The notes beneath the pieces are model-generated. The model was not told the origin of the DNA and searched no databases. It saw only the letters and a program-made list of their open reading frames with translations. A stretch of DNA of 64,000 nucleotides from Branchiostoma belcheri. Its lineage: Eukaryota; Chordata; Leptocardii; Amphioxiformes; Branchiostomatidae. The translations under genes were made by a program, and so were the position numbers. Numbering within the stretch: the first letter of the stretch is position 1; each line of letters begins with the position of its first letter. Where the stretch lies: assembly GCF_001625305.1 (NCBI RefSeq), contig NW_017802824.1:3221062-3285061 (forward strand), given 5' to 3'. This document shows, piece after piece, positions 1-11,774 of this stretch.

Positions 1-107
1 GGGATGTATCATAATTAGTCAGGCACATTTTGGTTCTTCATTGCATGCGGTCAGAATGATTCTAACGGTGTCGGAATGTTGCACGAATATTCAAAATGCA
101 ACTTTAA

Positions 108-1026
108 CCCTATCTAGACCGGGGTGGGGGGGCTTAAAGTGCCCGCGGCAACTTTGATGTCACCTAGCGTCTGAACGGCTAAAGCTAGAACCGCCAAATT
201 TGGTGACTTTTCCTAAAATATTGTTGACAACAAATCTGTATCAGTGGAATAAGATTATGATTTTTCTTGTTGCCATGGCAACGGGTTTCTGACAGGCATT
301 TTTTGCCAAATTTAATTATTTCCATTTAAACAACAGAATTTTATGGGTTTTATGTCAAGTTACACATTGTTTCTAACATTAATAACATCACATAAAATTA
401 TATGTAAATTTTATCATTAAAAATGCATAATTTATGCTAATTTGATGACGTCATTGGCCAAAATCCAAGATGGCGGACCATATCATTAGATCAGGTAAAT
501 GCAGCTTATTTTCCTTAAAATTTCATCAATACTCCCATTTTTTTTACAAAAAAAGGTTCATATGAATGTCTTTAGTCTGTTTACAATGTATTTTAGGCTT
601 CATCCTGAAAAAAAAAAATATTTTTCAAAATTCAAGATTGATGATCCAAGATGGCGGATATGTAATATATGCATGACGTCATTTTATGACGTCACCGGTG
701 TTGCTTTGGGCAACATAAGACTTAGTACATCCTAATATTCTGTCATAAACACTTTTGGTAAAGTTATGTCGTACTCTGTTTAGTTTTCAGGGAATAACCT
801 ATCTAGACGGTTTTGGCCAATAAAATCACATTAATGACGTCATAATGACGTCATATTACGTCACAACGGCATAAAAATTGTACGTATGATAAATTTTTAC
901 TAGTACATCATCCTCTGAAAATTTGGTGGTCCTACAATATACTGTTCTCGAGTTCTGAGGGGGGGGCCGAATGACGCCCCCCCCCCCCGGTCCCACCAAG
1001 CCCAAAAAAGCCCGGTCTAGATAGGG
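108..1026. mobile_element. piggyBac-like non-autonomous element flanked by TTAA
   Basis: The ends are perfect 16-bp inverted repeats, CCCTATCTAGACCGGG at 108-123 and its reverse complement at 1011-1026. TTAA lies directly outside both ends (104-107 and 1027-1030). A TTAA target duplication with termini starting CCC is the signature of the piggyBac superfamily. No transposase frame is present in the 919 bp, so it would depend on an enzyme supplied elsewhere. The interior is AT-rich with runs of G and C near the ends and several TGACGTCA-like motifs. Confidence 0.7.
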
Positions 1027-1321
1027 TTAATGCTCTTCGACATTTTCTACTTTAAATTCGTCTGGGAAGACATCTTGGGCACGCTGAGAACATAACAAAT
1101 ATTTGAAATTCAGTAAGAATTTCTAGCATCTACCTCAAATATCCAGAAATATACAAAGAATTTTTAAAAGTCAGACATTCTAGTTCATCCCGCCTCTCTG
1201 GTCTGTCATTGATTGGGACAAAGAAAAACTAAGTACTTTATGCCCATTTCGTGGTACATAGCAGATAAATAATATCACAATAGATTACGAGCGTTTTCCT
1301 TGTTTTGTTTTTATATTCCGA

Positions 1322-1553
1322 AACATGTAATCACAAGACGTGGTGACGGCACACTCAAGTTTTTTCAACTTATATTATTGCCGCCACCAACACAGGGACA
1401 ATACAATACAATACTCATTTTCACCTAAGCGAAGTGAGGAAAGTCGTGTAAAGTGCCTTTCCCAAGGGCACAAGATCGGTGGCATGTCAGGACTCGAACC
1501 CGGGGCCTCTGGTTCCGAGTCGAGAACGCTGCCGCTACGCCACACGACCCCTC
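1322..1553 (-). mobile_element. tRNA-derived SINE, copy 1
   Basis: Read on the minus strand, the element starts with a tRNA-like head (A-box-like TGGCGTAGCGG, B-box-like GGTTCGAGTCC). A central block containing CTTGTGCCCTTGGGAAAGG follows, then a tail with GCCGTCACCACG. The same head, central block and tail recur at 2751-2960, and parts recur at 4868-4985 and 36140-36262. This identifies a dispersed SINE rather than a tRNA gene. Confidence 0.75.
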
Positions 1554-1575
1554 CTTGTTTTAAGGGCCACATTCC

Positions 1576-2190
1576 CCTCATTATATTGAATGAATGAAGA
1601 CCTTTATTGTACATTTTGCCCCACTGGGCTAAAGACAGGTCACATATAGACAAAGTACATCAACAATGTTGATAATAAAACGGCTATAGTACACAAGTAC
1701 GTTCAACTTCCTCTCGCTTTCTGGTAATCTTATAAATGTAGTTGGCAGTATGAGTAGTTAAAGCTGGTTTGTTAAAGACTACAAGGAATATAAATTTCTC
1801 TATACTATTCAAATGCTTAAATTGGGAGTATTTGCTTGACACAAAATCGAAAAGAACGTTTCTTTCGCTGTCATACATGGAACAATCCACAGTAAAATGT
1901 ACCTCGTCTTCTACTTTACCTAAACTACAATATTGGCAGATTCTTTGCTCTAGAGGAGTGCGGTTATGTCTTCCTGATTCAATTCGCAAACTGTGACAAC
2001 TGATTCTTAGTTTAGTAATGGCAGATCTGTGACGTACATTTGCGATCTTAAGATAATCTTCTTCGTTATATGAGTGTTTTAATAATCTGTATGTTCGAAG
2101 TTTATTTTTTGAATTAGCAACTCTATTATCGTTGTGGATTTCGGAAAGGAATGTTTGGAAATGAATATCTTTTATAGTATAGTTCACTAC
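1576..2190 (-). mobile_element. 5'-truncated LINE, 3' end of ORF2 plus 3' UTR
   Basis: The minus strand has a 167-codon open frame (1684-2187). Its middle holds a zinc-knuckle-like pattern, CQYC followed by EDEVHF and a later DC, preceded by LRISCHSLRIESGRH. That arrangement is typical of the C-terminal end of reverse-transcriptase ORFs in CR1/Jockey-type non-LTR retrotransposons. Downstream on the same strand is a 3' UTR with CAATAAAGG and a short ATTC-repeat tail (near 1588-1605). The reverse transcriptase core is missing, as expected for 5' truncation. Related 3' ends lie at 19560-19670 and 51715-51800. Confidence 0.75.
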
Positions 2191-2750
2191 AGGTGATGAC
2201 AGTAGCCTATAGCAGTGTTATACTAGATACAAGAGCGAGATCTCCACAGAATACCACTGCTTTCTGAACCCGTTCTATGCAGCTAACTCCTTCCGCAGCA
2301 AAGCTTAACGTCTGCCACCAGGTTAGAACAGGACCATGTATCAAGTCGCGGTAGATCGCCGATAGAAAGCTTCCCTCCATTACCGAAGACTTTTCACCGG
2401 AGATCCTTTAACCACCCACGTCGAATCGGCGTCTCGGTCAACATTTCACTTGCGGCGCCTTGTAAGATACTTCTGCCGTATCTGGGAAATAGATCTCGGT
2501 CGCGGCCCCCACTTCGAACTTTCTAGGCCAGGACACGTCTGGCCACTACCGCTACGAAAGCAAATCACCCTTTCTTCCTCCATACTCCATGTCTCAGGAG
2601 GAAGTTCCACGCTGAAAGCTTCTTTCCTAGAACTGCATCACTATGGAATAACTGAAAGTTAGCAAAACACTTTACTGATGACCCACTTAAACGAAAGCAA
2701 GAGCCACGAGTGCGTACCCCCGTTCATTAGAATCTAGTGTGCTTTTCTCA
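2191..2750. other. unassigned intergenic sequence
   Basis: I see no recognisable gene or repeat boundary here. Open frames are short and lack family motifs. Confidence 0.4.
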
Positions 2751-2960
2751 GAACCAAGAGGTCGCGGGTTCGAACCCTACCATACTACCGATCTTGTGCC
2801 CTTGGGAAAGGCACTTTGCACGACTTCCCTCACTTGACTCAGTGAAAATACGTATTGCGTTATCCTCTGTGTTGTTAGCGGCATAAAAATAAGTTGAAAA
2901 AAACTTAAGTGTGCCGTCACCACGTCTAGTCATTACATGTTGGAATAAAAATAATAATAT
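2751..2960 (+). mobile_element. tRNA-derived SINE, copy 2
   Basis: This has the same family architecture as 1322-1553, in the opposite orientation. A B-box-like GGTTCGAACCC is followed by CTTGTGCCCTTGGGAAAGG and a tail with GTGCCGTCACCACG. The 5' head is incomplete. Confidence 0.75.
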
Positions 2961-3239
2961 TGTAGGACGACTTGGATTCAAGACATGTCCACCAGATAAA
3001 GCGTTACTAGTCAGAAGAATAAGAACGACTTTTCAAGATGACTTTGTCATCTCCTGAAGTAAGCTGTCTCTTCCGACCGGTACTTCGATGATTGATGACG
3101 TTTCACTCCGCTTCCATTAGGGCCCAGATAACCTTTGACCCACGGAATCGACCCTCCCCCTGCCGCCCATTTCTTCCTCGATTAAAACGAGTTCCATCTC
3201 ACGAGTAGCCTTGGTAGCAAACCTTTGGTCGGCTTGGAG

Positions 3240-3462
3240 GTGATTTTCTAGCCTCTACCAGGCTTCGGATTGCGACTGGAAAGAGTAAAAATCGGCCAAA
3301 TAGAGAGATAGCATGCCAGGGGTGTTGGTCTGCTAAAGAGAACAGTTTGCCGCAAAATGTACTCTCTAGCGGACCAACTCCCTCGGCTTGTTATCTCTCT
3401 ATTTGGCCGAATTTTGCTCTTTCCATTCGCCTTCCTAATCCTGGTAGAGGCTAGTGATTTTC
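3240..3462. mobile_element. TAGCC-ended MITE with 9-bp target duplication
   Basis: The element occupies 3249-3453. Its arms are long inverted repeats of about 60 bp: the left arm starts TAGCCTCTACCAGG and the right arm ends CCTGGTAGAGGCTA, with the AGAGAGATA region paired further in. A perfect direct repeat GTGATTTTC flanks it at 3240-3248 and 3454-3462. There is no coding capacity. A 9-bp duplication fits Mutator-like transposition best. Elements with the same terminal bases lie at 34012-34243 and 40548-40658. Confidence 0.7.
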
Positions 3463-3537
3463 CTGCCCCGGCATTTACTATAGGGTCTGGTTATCAGGCT
3501 ATCTTACGAGTAAGATAGCCCCTGTCAAACACAGCAG

Positions 3538-3600
3538 AATATGGCCTCCTGAACACTGCCGAACTCCCCCCAACCACTATTAGTAGTAGTTCGGGAGCAA
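3538..3600 (+). mobile_element. fragment of the GAACTCCCCCCAACC MITE family
   Basis: The block GCCGAACTCCCCCCAACCAC and its surroundings recur at 24500-24900, 33922-34280 and 63695-63830. Only one end is present here. Confidence 0.5.
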
Positions 3601-3630
3601 AAAAATTTTATGTAGATTTTTATGTAGATA

Positions 3631-3826
3631 AGGCCAGAGCAAGTAATTTTTATGGATGACATCAAAGCGCGCATTGATTTTCGCCTGATTCGGAAAAAAA
3701 CAAGATCTAAAGATTTGAAAACGTAGGAACCTTGCTTTTTTGGACCGCCTTGTTTTCTTTCGCCCTATCGCATTAGATTTGGAGTCTGCGAAAGATGCCA
3801 TCCGTAAAATTTACTTGCTGTGGCCT
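3631..3826. mobile_element. GGCCACAGCAAGTAA MITE, copy 1
   Basis: Terminal inverted repeats are AGGCCAGAGCAAGTAATTTT at the left and its near reverse complement ending TTACTTGCTGTGGCCT at the right; the pairing continues through GGATGACATC. It is non-coding. Longer relatives are at 12996-13502 and 17052-17472, and single ends are at 5944-6000 and 7293-7390. Confidence 0.7.
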
Positions 3827-4022
3827 AAATACTTGCACCGTATATCAAGCTTTATATTGAATGTGGCTCTCCAAATATATATAGCTGCTATAATACCTCG
3901 CCTTATCAGATAAGACAGAGGATGATTGCTTTACTCTGCAACAGGCTTTTCATCAACTACTGCTTCTTACGTGATATGATTTATGATGTATGTCGATTAT
4001 GTGCCCACCAGTACCTAGTATT

Positions 4023-4137
4023 TATATAGCTAGGAGCTTATAGTCTACGAGCATGGACATTATATTATATTGGAGATCATTATATAGCTAGGAGCTTATA
4101 GTCTACGAGCATGGACATTATATTATATTGGAGATTA
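4023..4137. repeat. tandem duplication, 58-bp period
   Basis: The unit starting TATATAGCTAGGAGCTTATA is present twice in direct orientation, at 4023 and 4081, and is nearly identical over the whole period. It looks like a recent simple tandem duplication. Confidence 0.85.
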
Positions 4138-4189
4138 TCAGAAGAGGAATAGAAAATGAGAAAAGTATTTTACGTAGCCCATCATTAGT

Positions 4190-4440
4190 CCAGTTCGGGA
4201 GCAATCTAACCAGCTTAAGGCCATGCCTACCTTTCGATACGAATCGAATCAAATTTGAGTTAAATTTGATTCAAATTTGACTGCCAACCACGCCCCGCCG
4301 ACCACCGCCGACCTACTCCTGAACGTAGGGACCCCCCCCCCCCCCACACACACACGAGGCCCATTGTTGAACTTGACCTTGGTGTCTCCAACGGTAACCT
4401 GCCTACTAAAATCATGAACATCGAACCATGCCTTCAAGAT
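4190..4440. mobile_element. fragment of the TCAAATTTGA-containing MITE family
   Basis: Contains the internal signature GAATCGAATC, TTGAGTTAAATTTGA and CCTACCTTTC. The same signature appears at 12290-12420, 34370-34420, 47560-47660, 50690-50830, 54600-54920 and 59190-59430. A C-rich run and a short CA run lie inside. Confidence 0.55.
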
Positions 4441-4867
4441 CTATGCCGCGTAGTCTCCCATACTATAGCAAAGTGACTTCATAGCAAAGTGATTTCATAG
4501 CCTTCTGGCGAAGGCAAAAAGGAAGAAGAAGCTACACACTTGCATGCAGCAATCCTGCCATAATCCCTGAGATCCAGACCACCTAGTTTGAACGCCCGGC
4601 TCGAAATGCGATACTCACACAATATCAGAGAGGAAGAAAACTCATTACAGCACAGCAACAGTATCACCCTGGGAATACAGTCATGACGTCTTCGAGTTGC
4701 GCAGGGATTTCAGCGGGATCAGGGATGGGAAAGAATCACTGAATTAGAAAATAGGTGTCAAAAGAGGCAGGAGGGGTCAACCACGGTAAAGTAATTGCTG
4801 GTTCTCCCTAGATATCAGGAAAGCGGTGCAAGTCCTTTTACTACAAATGACCGTAGAGCGATGTATT

Positions 4868-4985
4868 TTTTTATATTCCAACATTTCATGACTGAACATG
4901 GTGACAGCACAGTTATATGAATTTATTTTATGCCGCCACCAACGCAGAGGACGAATACAGGACAAGACTATACTCATTTTTACTT
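4868..4985 (-). mobile_element. SINE tail fragment
   Basis: Matches the tail of the SINE at 1322-1553: TATATTCCAACATTTCATGA, GGTGACAGCACA, TTATGCCGCCACCAACGC. The tRNA-like head is absent. Confidence 0.6.
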
Positions 4986-5279
4986 GACTTATGAGCGATG
5001 TATTTGCGATGTTAACGTAAAAGGCAGCCTAGTAAGTCGTCAAAATGAACGTCAAGTTTATTCTTAGTACCTGTGCTTTGTTGATTAGTACCTCCGGGAA
5101 GGAGATATCCTGCTACGGGAAGGTACTGTTTTTGGTCGTGTTTGTGTGTTCGCAGCTGTAACTCGCGTTTGGTAGAATTCTTTGATTTGAGGCATGTTAC
5201 ATGTACTAGTTATTGGGGTCCAGATAGTGCGTTTTCTTTTCGTATTTGTATTTGCAGGTATTGAAATGAAATGATTTAA

Positions 5280-5480
5280 TGACAACCCCTGTATGAGGTG
5301 TGGTGTCGTCTATCAACAGCTGTTGTCCTGTAGGAATTAAGCCTTGACTAATGCGGGCTATACCACACTACCTCCAGGAGGGGGAAAATTTAACCCTGTA
5401 TTGTTCATTATAATTGTAATATCACCCATGCTTTAACAAATGTGGCATCACTGGTAACATTGTTGTCAGCAGATGTTGTG
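5280..5480 (+). repeat. dispersed repeat shared with 58060-58270
   Basis: The segment containing CTATCAACAGCTGTTGTCC, then TTAAGCCTTG, TACCACACTAC and a later CACCCAT motif, recurs in the same order in a gene B intron at 58060-58270. Family unknown. Confidence 0.6.
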
Positions 5481-5489
5481 AATATTATG

Positions 5490-6769
5490 TATTATATACA
5501 TGTTTGGAGTCTCATATTTCTTGTTTCAAAACTTCGTTAACTATTTCGAAAATTTTCAAAACGTTGCATAAACGCTATCGTCTTCGTTCGACTTGATTTC
5601 GCATGCACTTTACGTACTTTCTAATTGACTTACCAATAGTTACAGTACATGTCCTTGGTGCTGATCTCGGTGTTGTAGCTCTAATCCTTTAAACTGTCGG
5701 CTGTAGACCTTATCTCTACCATTGAAGGATGGCTCTACCCTGTGATTTATGTACTTTACGGAACAAGATTGCTACAGTGGAAATGGATGACGGTGTCCTT
5801 GAAGAAAGAAAGGAAGGAAAATTGATTTTTTGTGCAGCCGCCAAGGGTGGGCTTTGTTGCCTTCGCTGACACACCTCACAAGAATTAGAAGGCTATGACA
5901 CTTATCCATTTGGCGTTCCACAAAGAAGAAAGTAAGCCTTTCAAATAAGGCCACATTAAGTAATTTGTATGTGTGACATCAGCGCGCGTGTTAATTTTCA
6001 CGCATTAATTTTTAATACATTTTGTTGCCTTCGGACAGTACAGTGGTGAACATCGACATAGTCTCCATCAAACAAGATATAGATATTTCATGGAGGTCTG
6101 GGGTCTCAGAGCTTTTCTTTGAATGTTTGTGTAGATCTATGATATATGTATCTGTATAGCTGGTATAACCATTTCAACGTAACATATCAGATTCTAAGGC
6201 ACGCGGCGCGGCGGCAGCAGGCTATATCACACCGAACGATCTGTTATGCCTGGCCTATCTAATAGTATGTACATCCAAATAAGAATTGTTTACTTTAAAG
6301 CTAGCTATCAGATATATATGTGTCATTAGTATTTTTGTCATTAGTATTTTTTTTAGTGTTGGAAGTGTGACTTTTTGTCTTGTAAACGTTTTCTGTGGTC
6401 TACACTATATTTCTTGCCGTTGTATAAGTGATATGAAACAGCCCATGTATGCACTTTGAAGGGTACAATGCGATTCATTATTCATTGGTACTATATATGA
6501 CAGTTCATAAGTCTTGTAAATAATGTAAGTAGGTGCAGTTTTGACATGTCATTTGTTTCTGCAATCGCATTTGGATCTGTAGGGAGATAGTAAGCCTGTT
6601 GTTTTAAGTCCATTCTTATGATGTTGTTTAATCGAACGGCCAAACTCTCCCAACCATGGTTAGAAGTAAATCGGGATCCACGGTTAGGAGCAAGATCGGC
6701 AACATCTGTTATGTAATAGTATGTTTATCTGAAGTGTAACCGACACTGTTAACTGCTACCTGTTCCGAA
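5490..6769. other. unassigned intergenic sequence
   Basis: No gene is recognised. The stretch holds one end of the GGCCACAGCAAGTAA MITE (about 5944-6000) and a piece resembling the GTATCTGTATAGC repeat at 43080-43430 (about 6148-6170). Confidence 0.4.
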
Positions 6770-6890
6770 TTGTTTATGTTCTTGTTGTGAGGGCTAGCCC
6801 TTTATAATAGCCTCCGGCTAGTTGGGCAGTCCTGGCTGTATACATATGTCTTATTCAGCCTATTAAATCAAATCAAGTCAAAGATAGGCA
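6770..6890 (+). mobile_element. LINE 3' end with AAATC-type tail
   Basis: The sequence GGCAGTCCTGGCTGTATAC, then CTTATTCAGCC, ends in a short repeat of AAATCAAATCAAGTCAAAG. The short tandem tail suggests the 3' end of a non-LTR retrotransposon; no coding part is present. Confidence 0.45.
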
Positions 6891-6899
6891 TAGGCTAAA

Positions 6900-6980
6900 C
6901 CTGTTCCCGAACGTTAGCCAACCTTGGTTGGTTGGTGGTCGGGGGAAGGTTCTAAATGTTTGACAGGGGCTTTACCTTGG
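6900..6980. mobile_element. fragment of the TTGGTTGGTGGTCGGG MITE family
   Basis: GCCAACCTTGGTTGGTTGGT, then GTCGGGGGAAGGTTCT and a degenerate TGACAGGGGCTT end, match the right end of the element at 24509-24901. Confidence 0.5.
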
Positions 6981-7292
6981 AAAGAAGGCGCCTCTTGCTC
7001 CCATCTGTACCGAACCCTGAAAGAGGATTCACGTCTAATCCACTTCACGGTAAAACCGTGGTTAATCCAATCGCCAACGGTTGGCAGAGAGTGCAACCGT
7101 AATCCCTGGCCTTAGGTAATGTGGTGAGTGGCCGCTAATCTCTTATTTCCGCCTTCTGTCTACACAATTGGATTAGACACAGAGCGAGGATTAGCCTGGC
7201 CCTCTGTGGGAACAAATGGGATCAGAACTGATCAGTGATTGGCTCCTTCTAGATTTTGTCCTTGCCCTCTGACCTTTCTCCTTTCTGTTCTT

Positions 7293-7680
7293 AAGGCCAC
7301 AGTAAGCCAATGTTACGTATGGCATCTGAATTTAATGCAGTAGGGCAAAGAAAAGAAGGTGGGAAAAAGATACAAGATTCCTACAACAACAGTACGTCAA
7401 ATACCGCAACTTTCGTAAGGTCTACTGCAATTTATTATCCCATTCATATATATGGTGACAGGAGTCTAAATCCCTCTTGCTATAAAGTTGCAACATTATG
7501 TCACCCAACACTAGTTACAATCAAGTGGATACAAATGAATCTGAGCTTGACGTATTACATGATACATTTAACCATTTCTACACGATAAGTATTATCCTCT
7601 TCTAGAATGTGATTTGATTTATCTATTGGTTGGAGTGTCTAAAATTCTGATGAGCATAGAAATCTCACCCCTGGATCTAC
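7293..7680 (+). repeat. nested repeat fragments
   Basis: It starts with one end of the GGCCACAGCAAGTAA MITE (7293-7390). From about 7380 it resembles 51110-51660: GTCTACTGCAA, TGGATACAAATGAAT and AAAATTCT.ATGAGC occur in the same order. A truncated exon-proximal MITE (about 7437-7520, GGTGACAGGAGTCTAAATCC) lies inside. The pair appears to be an older unnamed repeat. Confidence 0.5.
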
Positions 7681-8329
7681 TTCTAGCAACATTCGTCTTT
7701 GCCTTTCTCTGCGTTCCAAAGCTGCAGCTGACGTCCACTCGGCAAGATTAATATACTCAGCCTAATCCCCTAACAAGCCCACTGCCATTCTTCATCGTTT
7801 AGCCGTACATAAAATGGAATTATTCAACATCAGAGAGGAAAGCCTGGTATAAATTATCAGGGTTTTACTCATGGCTGAGTAATAGAGAAGTGATGACTGA
7901 ACTGGGTCAGACCAGGTATGTAATTCTGACTCCTGAAAAACGGCTACAACTTTTTTTTTTGGAATATAACATGCATTCCAAAACATGGCACATCTTCACC
8001 ACAATTTCTAAAGTTTAGTTATAAAGTTTAAGAATAGTTCCAACGCAAAAGGTTCAACTCACCATAAATTTTCGGTCGAGCTCGTCAACCTTCATCAGAT
8101 GTATGACGCAATCGCTGACTTTCCGGAAGCTGGATGACGTCAGGAGTTTTGGAACTAAGCTTAAACTTTACATCTATGGATTCTACCAAGAGGTTAAAAA
8201 AGCTACCTCCTTGATTCTACCAACACAGATGAGCTTTCATTCGAACTTGGAATGTTCCATAACGTATACGTAGCTGACCAAGCTAAAACATAAACTTTAA
8301 GATTCCTGTGTACAGTGGGTAATCATGGA

Positions 8330-8540
8330 CTCCATCTTCTATCGTTTAAGTAAGCCCTTTTTTCTGCCTTTTTGTCTGTCTGTCTTTCCTTCTCCATGTG
8401 TATGTGTTTGGATTAGGGCTAAGGTTAGAACCAAAACACGTGATTACGAAACTTGTTTTGGAATGGCTCGCGTAGTGGTATACAGCATGCATTCCACTCC
8501 AAAAACATGCCCATCCATGGCATTAAACTTTGGAACCCTG
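8330..8540 (+). repeat. dispersed repeat shared with 37620-37990
   Basis: CTGTCTGTCT, ATTAGGGCTAAGGTTAGAAC, GTGATTACGAAACT and GGAATG boxes occur here. The same boxes occur on the opposite strand at 37620-37990. No frame with a recognisable product. Confidence 0.55.
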
Positions 8541-8571
8541 TAAGAAATATGTCGAAGTCTGGAGCACTGTA

Positions 8572-8637
8572 GAATGGCAAGGGATTCGAACCCAGAACTT
8601 TCAGACCCTGAGTCAGGAACCCTAACCACCCCTGCTT
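8572..8637 (-). mobile_element. tRNA-like SINE head fragment
   Basis: The minus strand carries a B-box-like GGGTTCGAATCCC and a plausible A-box region, but no complete cloverleaf. It is best read as a decayed SINE head. Confidence 0.45.
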
Positions 8638-8729
8638 GAGTACCGGTTCGATAAGTGAGCGACAAGACCTGTCGTGTCCACACTACCGGTATGACCCCGG
8701 AGGTCGATATCCCAAGGATCACAGCGGTA

Positions 8730-9270
8730 ACCTTTGACCCCCTGTCCCATGAATCAGCGCGACCTTCGTAAACGACAGGACCCGGATGAAGCAGCTTTCA
8801 ATAACCTCCTGAAGGAGCCGTGGTCTAATTTTCCAGATTACTTAGCTGATTCGGCCGCCGTGCTGAAAATCGATGGAAGTAGTTGGTCAATGGGACAGCA
8901 GACCGGGAGGCTGATTAACAGAGGCCGGGGACACCTGTCTCTGGGGCCGGCTTATTACTGTGACATCACGCGGTGTAACCTTATCGGTCTCGGGACACGG
9001 CGGGGAATGAGGCAAATGGGAGACGTGAATTGATAGAGTAGGTTATTGTCACGCTAGGAAAAATCAGAAAGCACAATGAAAGGGTTGTTAGCGCCAGGGA
9101 AATTAAAACAAACCTAAAGTAAGTGTCAATGGAAGGTAGAAGAGTGTCCAGACTATGCATGATGTACAAAATGACTTATGAACCGGCGGGCATACCAAAA
9201 ACTAAGTATCGTACCCTAGGAGTATCGTAGAGTGGAGCTCGCTGTCACCAAGTATAGCTTTAAACAATTT
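8730..9270. other. unassigned block with a short open frame
   Basis: A frame at 8734-9033 (+, 99 codons) is open through moderately GC-rich sequence but has no domain, signal peptide or clear splice context. I cannot say whether it is coding. It does not obviously match the repeats listed elsewhere. Confidence 0.25.
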
Positions 9271-9279
9271 TTACAATAT

Positions 9280-9400
9280 AAACGGTATGTGTATCGGGTA
9301 ATCTAGTTTGTTATGCCGAATGACGGTTATACCGGCTATACGAATACAGAAGCCGGTGTGTTATTCTGAAGTGTGTTTATACCAGCTAAACAGATACAGA
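9280..9400 (-). repeat. fragment of the GTATAGCCGGCATAACC repeat
   Basis: GGTTATACCGGCTATACGAA, ACAGAAGC and GTGTGTTATTC are reverse-strand relatives of the tandem array at 43080-43430. Confidence 0.5.
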
Positions 9401-9941
9401 TGCATGGACTGATGACCATAAGAATATTGGTTGCTCATTGATAAATGGCCAATCTAAACGTACTTAGGATTACATGGTGTCATTAAAAAGTATAAGCACT
9501 ACGTCTTTCTCAAATGCTACCGTATGACTGTCTTCTCTTGAGAAGAGGGATGATTCCTCACGATCCCCGACCGTGAATGATATACCGACGTCGCCGACAG
9601 ATACGACAATAGACGAAGCTGCGCGCTCACTATCGCACATCACAGCTGATTCGGCGTGTTTGGATGAAGACTCGGCGGCCCGATACCACCAGCCGATTCA
9701 TAAATCATGCCTTAAGCCGGGCTGCCGGGCGTCTGATGTCATCCCGGTGAAGTATGGGCATTAAACAATGGGAATTACTCCGATAGGGATCACTGCCGGA
9801 GGGATTGGTTTTCCTCTGACAATTATCTACAGTTCATGCCGTATCACACGGCTGGGATTAGGGGATGGCGTCAACGTTGAGTTGCGCAGTGAAGGCCTCA
9901 ACATGGGAACACAATTATTGCAGTCCTAAGTTGATATCTTT
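9401..9941. other. unassigned intergenic sequence
   Basis: Contains a 63-codon open frame (9573-9764, +) in sequence rich in CG dinucleotides. I see no family motif and do not call a gene. Confidence 0.3.
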
Positions 9942-10200
9942 AACTAGAAAGGTAACATTTGCAAAGCGAATGAATGATGTTTACTTTCGCATATTGTCTG
10001 CTCTGGTAATTCTTACTCAAACACATTTATATATGTATGTTTTATATATCTTGACAAGAGTCTCAATCCCCCCTGCTATAAAATTGCTACATTATGCAGC
10101 ACACCACTAGTTACCATGGTGACTGACGTCTGGTTCAGGTCATTGACCTTATTTGTTTGGAGAAGAAGAGGAAGAAACAGAGAAAAACAACATGTTTTAA
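9942..10200 (+). mobile_element. exon-proximal MITE family, copy 1
   Basis: The consensus starts CTAGAAAGGTAACATTTGC, passes through GGTCTGCTCTGTTAATTCTT and TGTAACCCAACACTAGTTAC, and ends GTTTTCCTTCGGTAAACAT. A short ATGTTTACC / GGTAAACAT inverted pair is present. Other copies are at 13594-13822, 18694-18965, 21100-21345, 30355-30624, 35790-35948, 49526-49790, 51165-51460 and 61147-61297. It is about 260 bp and non-coding. Superfamily unknown. Confidence 0.75.
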
Positions 10201-11209
10201 CATTTTCATTTTAACTTTTTGAGCTAAGCAACTCGCTGATTCCTTTGCATATTTGGGAGATATACTCTCGTGACTATTTATGTCAACATTTGGGAAGTAC
10301 CTTTAACTCTACTGCCAATTATTCCCCCTATTTGTGCTAAATTTTACTGTTGAATCCGCGTTGTAAGCCTAGTCTAGACTACAACACAGTGTTGAATATG
10401 GTATTGGAAGAGTCAGATGTGTTTTTTTAACTGAATAACATTGAACTGTGAACTGTCTCATCCTTCTTTGGCCGGTTGTTTTTATCACTTAAGATAGCTG
10501 TATTGCTGTAACGGTCCAAACCAGCAACCTTAAGTAAGGCAATGTTAACTTGGTTCTCATCCATAGTTGATTGCTTAACATCTCATGCTCACTGCATGGC
10601 ATCAGCATGAGCATTCGCCTTGGCAAAGCGAGGATGAAACCTTCAAATTCACAACTTCAACAAGCAGAATAATAATCTCACAGACCATTGGTAGTGACGA
10701 GGTGCTGAAAAACATCGTTAAAGTGTTGCCAGGTTCAAGCATCGTCCTTTAGGGGAGCATCACTGACGCACTATTGACGTACGTAGTGAAAATGTGCACT
10801 CATAACTCGAGCCGTAGTTAAAAGTGGCTAAACGCCCACCATTTCCACTGCCCGTTCATCTACGTAAAGCCTAGCATGACCCCACGTCATTCGCTCTCTA
10901 TCAGAAGGGCAATGAAATGTACAACCAATTACCAGTACAAATACCTCTCTTACAACGTACATCTTTGACTACTACTTGTGATTCTGCACCAAGGGTCAAG
11001 GTATAGACTATATCGTGGGTGGTAAAAAGGTTTCAGAACCTGGTTTACTGTTTCATACAAATGGTTGCTGATGTCTGGGGTCGTCACGATGGCGCCGATT
11101 TGTGTAGGCCGTCAAGCTAGATTTTCTTCTCATTCCGTGAGTCTATGAGTATGTCCTTGGGCTGTCTAACGGTTATATGGTTCATCGTTTGACTGGAACA
11201 ACATGTGGT
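10201..11209. other. unassigned intergenic sequence
   Basis: I see no gene, repeat boundary or RNA in this kilobase. Confidence 0.4.
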
Positions 11210-11610
11210 GAGAGAATAAATGGGGTAGCCTGAGGTTAGGCACATGTGTTGAGCATAAATATGCTCTCGACGCTATAGATAATAGTGAAAAATATCATAA
11301 CTGCGTTACTGCTGGAAGGTTTTAGATCTACGTAGAACTTAATTACAAGCCAATCTTCCATAGTAGAATGCATGGCAACAACTATTGAATATAGTACAGA
11401 AGAGAGCGGTAGAATAAATCGTAGCCTGAGGTTAGGCACATGTGTTGAGCATAAATATACTCTCCGACGCTATAGATATTAGGGGAAAATATCATAACTA
11501 CGTTACTGCTGGAAGGTTACATAGAAGAACTTTATTGCATGGCAATCGTTCATGGTAGAATGCATGGTAACAACTAATGAATATAGTACAAAATAGAGGT
11601 ATAGAATAAA
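11210..11610. repeat. tandem duplication, about 196-bp period
   Basis: GTAGCCTGAGGTTAGGCACA begins at 11225 and again at 11421, and similarity continues through TTACTGCTGGAAGGTT in both units. A partial third start (ATAGAATAAA) follows near 11601. The copies differ by point changes and small indels. Confidence 0.8.
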
Positions 11611-11774
11611 ACTTAACTGATCTGAAAGAGGAAAACGTAATGTAGCAAATCATGTTATGATTGAGCATTCGAAATTCAACGTTGTTGGATAAAGTCACTG
11701 TATTTATGGATCTCTAGGAATCCTTTATCCTATCATTATGTCAAGAAATAGGAGTTATGTTAGCACCAGGCTAC

